Source: JAKVAV01 sp047632755
GTDB lineage: Bacteria; Bacteroidota; Bacteroidia; Flavobacteriales_D; Cryomorphaceae
NCBI GenBank assembly: GCA_047632755.1
Contig: JBLIDT010000037.1
Location: 1 to 24,278, forward strand
Length of the DNA: 24,278 nucleotides
Direction of reading: 5' to 3'
Shown: positions 21,818-24,278 of the stretch, piece after piece
Position numbering within the stretch: the stretch's first letter is position 1
How the letters are laid out: each line of letters starts with the position of its first letter
Made by a program: the position numbers and the translations under genes
The notes under the pieces: model-generated
The model's database searches: none
What the model was told of the DNA's origin: nothing
What the model saw: only the letters and a program-made list of their open reading frames with translations

Positions 21818-22823
21818 GCGCTTTCTTAAGCGCTTCTTTTAAATCGTGTTTCTTATTTCGATCCATATCCATATGAGTCACTAAGCGGATTCTCTTTTTG
21901 CCGAAAGCTACTCCTCTTATTCCCTGCTCTTCTAGTTTAGCCAAGTAGATTTCTGAGATTGCATCTACATCGAAAATGAGAATGTTGGTTTCGGGTTCAA
22001 TGACGTTCACCACAGAGCCGCATTGTTTTATTGTAGCGGCAAGCTCTGTGGCTAAATCATGGTCTTCTTTCAGTCGCTCCAAGTTATTTTCCAAAGCATA
22101 GATTCCCGCCATGGCTAAGTAACCAGCTTGGCGCATTCCCCCGCCCATTCCTTTCCTTCTTCTTCTGGCTTCTTTTATAAAGGATGAGCTGCCCAATAGC
22201 AAGGAGCCAACTGGCGCGCCTAGTCCCTTTGACAGGCAAATGGATATAGAATCAAACAATTGACCATAGGAAGCCATGTCATGATTTTTCTTGACGATGG
22301 CATTGAATGCTCTTGCACCATCGAGGTGAAAGGCTAGTCCGTTTTTACCGCAAGTATCTTTTAGAACTTCAAGTTGTTCAAATTCGTAGCACTTGCCTCC
22401 TCCACGATTAGATGTGTCTTCCGCTACCACTAATGATGTGCGAGCTAGCCAGTCATAGTCAGCATGAATGGAATTTGTAACATCCTCAGGAGTAACGATT
22501 GCGTCATCATTAAATACGAGCTTAACCGAACTCAGGGAATTTCTTGCGATACCTCCCGCCTCATATTGGTATATATGGGACATTTCGTGGCAGATCACTT
22601 CATCTCCTGGTTTGGTGTGAAGAGAGATGGCGATCTGGTTGGTCATCGTTCCCGAAGGGCAAAACAAGCCAGCTTCATGGCCCATCATTTCTGCGCCCAT
22701 AGCTTCCAATCGATTGATGCTTGGATCTTCACCAAAAACATCATCACCTACTTCGGCATTAAACATGGCCTTGAGCATTTCCTTGCTCGGTTTAGTAACC
22801 GTATCACTTCTTAGATCAAACAT
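21810..22823 (-). CDS. ltaE: Low-specificity L-threonine aldolase
   Basis: This PLP enzyme cleaves L-threonine or L-allo-threonine to glycine and acetaldehyde. It has 337 residues from the ATG at 22823 (MFDLRSDTVTKPS, the family N terminus); a GTG one codon earlier is less likely. PLP Lys199 is in SICLSKGLGAPVGS, Asp168 and Arg171 in HLDGAR, and the PLP-stacking His83 in MSHIYQYEAGG. GDDVFGEDPSINRLE and RKGMGGGMRQAG are typical. It starts 4 bp after the stop of the O-methyltransferase gene, so it is likely the last gene of an M16-OMT-ltaE operon. The 3' end overlaps the OmpA-like gene by 8 bp. Confidence 0.94.
   Translation of the reverse strand: MFDLRSDTVTKPSKEMLKAMFNAEVGDDVFGEDPSINRLEAMGAEMMGHEAGLFCPSGTMTNQIAISLHTKPGDEVICHEMSHIYQYEAGGIARNSLSSVKLVFNDDAIVTPEDVTNSIHADYDWLARTSLVVAEDTSNRGGGKCYEFEQLEVLKDTCGKNGLAFHLDGARAFNAIVKKNHDMASYGQLFDSISICLSKGLGAPVGSLLLGSSSFIKEARRRRKGMGGGMRQAGYLAMAGIYALENNLERLKEDHDLATELAATIKQCGSVVNVIEPETNILIFDVDAISEIYLAKLEEQGIRGVAFGKKRIRLVTHMDMDRNKKHDLKEALKKALN
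21817..21840 (+). terminator. Terminator of the OmpA-like gene embedded in ltaE
   Basis: AGCGCTT (21817-21823), TCTT loop, AAGCGCT (21828-21834), then TCTTTT. The hairpin begins on the last base of the OmpA-like stop codon and is simultaneously the codons for the last residues of threonine aldolase on the other strand. Confidence 0.65.
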
Positions 22824-22827
22824 CACT

Positions 22828-23472
22828 TTATTTTTTGATAACTAACATCAGGCCATCGCGGACAGGCAAGAGCACATTGTCTACCCGCTCATCTGCCGTT
22901 ACTGCTTTATTAAATTTATCGAGTGCGCCCGTATCAGGATCATTCTTTAATTCCTTTTCGTCTAGCACTTTCCCACTCCAAAGCACATTATCAGCAATGA
23001 TGCAACCGCCCGATTTCATCTTTGGCAATACTGCCTCATAGTAATTGAGGTAGTTTGTCTTGTCCGCGTCGATAAAGACTAAATCAAAGGTGGCGTCCAT
23101 TGATTCTATTATCGGTAATGCATTACCGATATGAAGCTTGATTTTATCACTCAAACCAGCACGCTCAACATATCGATTGATAATAGGCAGGAGCTCTTCG
23201 TTTTTTTCAATGGTATCAAGGGTGCCTCCATCAGTTAAACCTTCTGCTAGGCAAATGGCTGAATATCCAGTGTATGTGCCAATTTCCAAAATGCGCTCTG
23301 GTCGAATCAATTTGGAGTACATACTTAAGATTCTGCCCTGAACGTGTCCCGATAGCATTCTTGGCTGGAGCACTTTTAAATAAGTCTCTCGGTTCAACTC
23401 GTTCAGAAGGTCACTTTCCGCTTCACTGTGGCGATGAACATATTGGTCCAGTTCTGGGTCGATAAATTCCAT
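22828..23472 (-). CDS. SAM-dependent O-methyltransferase (family 3, COMT-like)
   Basis: The 214-residue protein resembles cation-dependent catechol/caffeoyl-CoA-type O-methyltransferases. The SAM site is ILEIGTYTGYSAICLAEGL (61-79), followed by the acidic TIEKNEE. FIDADKTNY (133-141) and DNVLWSGKV (161-169) provide the metal and substrate residues (Asp135, Asp161, Asn162). The substrate is unknown; bacterial members methylate diverse catechols. The start ATG at 23472 lies 2 bp after the stop of the M16 peptidase, and ltaE follows 4 bp after its stop. No functional link among the three is evident. Confidence 0.92.
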   Translation of the reverse strand: MEFIDPELDQYVHRHSEAESDLLNELNRETYLKVLQPRMLSGHVQGRILSMYSKLIRPERILEIGTYTGYSAICLAEGLTDGGTLDTIEKNEELLPIINRYVERAGLSDKIKLHIGNALPIIESMDATFDLVFIDADKTNYLNYYEAVLPKMKSGGCIIADNVLWSGKVLDEKELKNDPDTGALDKFNKAVTADERVDNVLLPVRDGLMLVIKK

Positions 23473-23474
23473 GG

Positions 23475-24278
23475 TTACTTATATATCAGAGTGCTTAATT
23501 TTTTTGGATCAAAAGTGTAGTTCGCTGCTTCCAATAATTCTTCTGCAGTTATGTTCTCAATTTGACGTAAAATGGTTTCCGAGTCCACTACTTTATCAAG
23601 CATCAGCACGCTTTTACCAATAGATTGCATCATGCCAGCTCCACTTTCTTTTGCCAGGGCATACTGCCCTTTCAATTGCTGTTTGGCGCGGTGAAGACCA
23701 GTCGTGGTTAGCTTTTGCTCCCTCAAATTCTTTAGTTCTTTGAGAATCAATTGCTCACTTTTATTGAGCCATTTTTTATCTGTGCCCAAGTAAGTGCTAA
23801 AGACTCCGCAATCAGAATAAGCTGTGTAAGATGACTCAAGATTGTACGCAATGCCGTACTTCTCTCGTATGTTCATGCTCAGCCTGCTGTTCATCGCTGG
23901 GCCTCCCAGCAGATTGTTAAGCAAGATCATAGGAATGCGCTGCTTGTGATGAAAGTCATAGGTTTCACCACCGATGATGAGGTGTGCTTGGTAAGTGTCC
24001 ATATCGACTTCTTTCCGTTCGATATTGGCTGCGCCCGGCGATGTCAGTTTAGAAGATGAACTCGTAGATGGGACAGAACCAAAATACTTGTCCATGATTC
24101 GCTGAGCTTTGGCTTCTCTAATTTCACCCACTAGGCTCACAGCCATCCTGTCCGTATGGTATTGTCTTTTGACGAAATGAGAAAGATCCTTTTGGCGGAA
24201 GCCCGAAACTGATTTCTCTGTGCCCAGAATATTTCTGCCCATAGGATGACCCGGATAAAGAAGTTCTTCAAAATCATC
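23475..24278 (-). CDS. M16-family zinc peptidase, C-terminal part (truncated by the window end)
   Basis: The 267 visible residues run open to the window edge, beginning DDFEELLYPGHPMGRNILGT. This is the segment after the active-site domain in M16 proteases (pitrilysin/processing-peptidase type). The middle FVKRQYHTDRMAVSLVGEI is the conserved strand that closes the first half. LLGGPAMNSRLSMNIREKYGIAYNLESSYTAY contains the R-x-x-x-x-Y substrate-binding pattern of the second half. The zinc motif HxxEH lies outside the window, so activity cannot be judged. The apparent ATG at 24242 is internal. It is the first visible gene of the M16-OMT-ltaE set. Confidence 0.92.
   Translation of the reverse strand, partial: DDFEELLYPGHPMGRNILGTEKSVSGFRQKDLSHFVKRQYHTDRMAVSLVGEIREAKAQRIMDKYFGSVPSTSSSSKLTSPGAANIERKEVDMDTYQAHLIIGGETYDFHHKQRIPMILLNNLLGGPAMNSRLSMNIREKYGIAYNLESSYTAYSDCGVFSTYLGTDKKWLNKSEQLILKELKNLREQKLTTTGLHRAKQQLKGQYALAKESGAGMMQSIGKSVLMLDKVVDSETILRQIENITAEELLEAANYTFDPKKLSTLIYK

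Overview
This 24.3-kb window reads as chromosomal DNA of a Bacteroidota bacterium, most likely a marine Flavobacteriales or Cryomorphaceae-like lineage. The evidence is indirect. Several intergenic regions carry the Bacteroidota promoter (TTG/TTTG, about 17-21 nt, TAnnTTTG). Start codons lack strong Shine-Dalgarno sequences. The tRNA gene does not encode CCA. The neighbourhood M23 peptidase - MerR - alaS and the protein families (DUF5684, OmpA-like, M16, PTPS next to FolE) are typical of that phylum. There is no phage, insertion sequence, integrase or CRISPR array.

Layout. Positions 1-761 hold a tandem array of about 144-bp units, each with a terminator-like hairpin. It is followed by a tRNA-Leu(UAA) with its own promoter and terminator. 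A membrane-anchored serine hydrolase (-) and a TspO-related membrane protein (+) diverge. Next, on -, come an outer-membrane beta-barrel protein and WaaA (Kdo transferase), translationally coupled. From a 37-bp divergent gap starts a tightly coupled six-gene + operon (5285-11605). Four genes encode WbpA, WbpB, WbpE and WbpD homologues, which together make UDP-2,3-diacetamido-2,3-dideoxyglucuronate from UDP-GlcNAc. Inserted in the middle are Ugd and UDP-glucuronate decarboxylase, which make UDP-GlcA and UDP-xylose. A 379-bp gene-free stretch with a duplicated element follows.

Then, on -, come PTPS, folE and a BI-1 family membrane protein, ended by a terminator, with fabD downstream. hldD (ADP-heptose epimerase, +) diverges from PTPS. 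It runs convergently into merR and the M23 peptidase, whose promoter diverges from alaS. The right end holds a DUF5684-like membrane protein (-), an OmpA-like envelope protein (+), and a - operon of an M16 peptidase (cut by the window end), an O-methyltransferase and threonine aldolase.

How the genes fit together. Cell-envelope glycan synthesis dominates: Kdo transfer (waaA), heptose precursor (hldD), and two kinds of acidic or pentose nucleotide sugar, accompanied by peptidoglycan and outer-membrane proteins. No glycosyltransferase or polymerase for the diacetamido sugar is in the window, so the operon is a precursor factory whose users lie elsewhere. I found no convincing entirely new defence or mobile system. 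The best leads are the repeat array, the duplicated intergenic element, the crossed divergent promoters at 5235-5300, the mixed nucleotide-sugar operon, the PTPS motif type, and a possible PagL-like active site in the barrel next to waaA.
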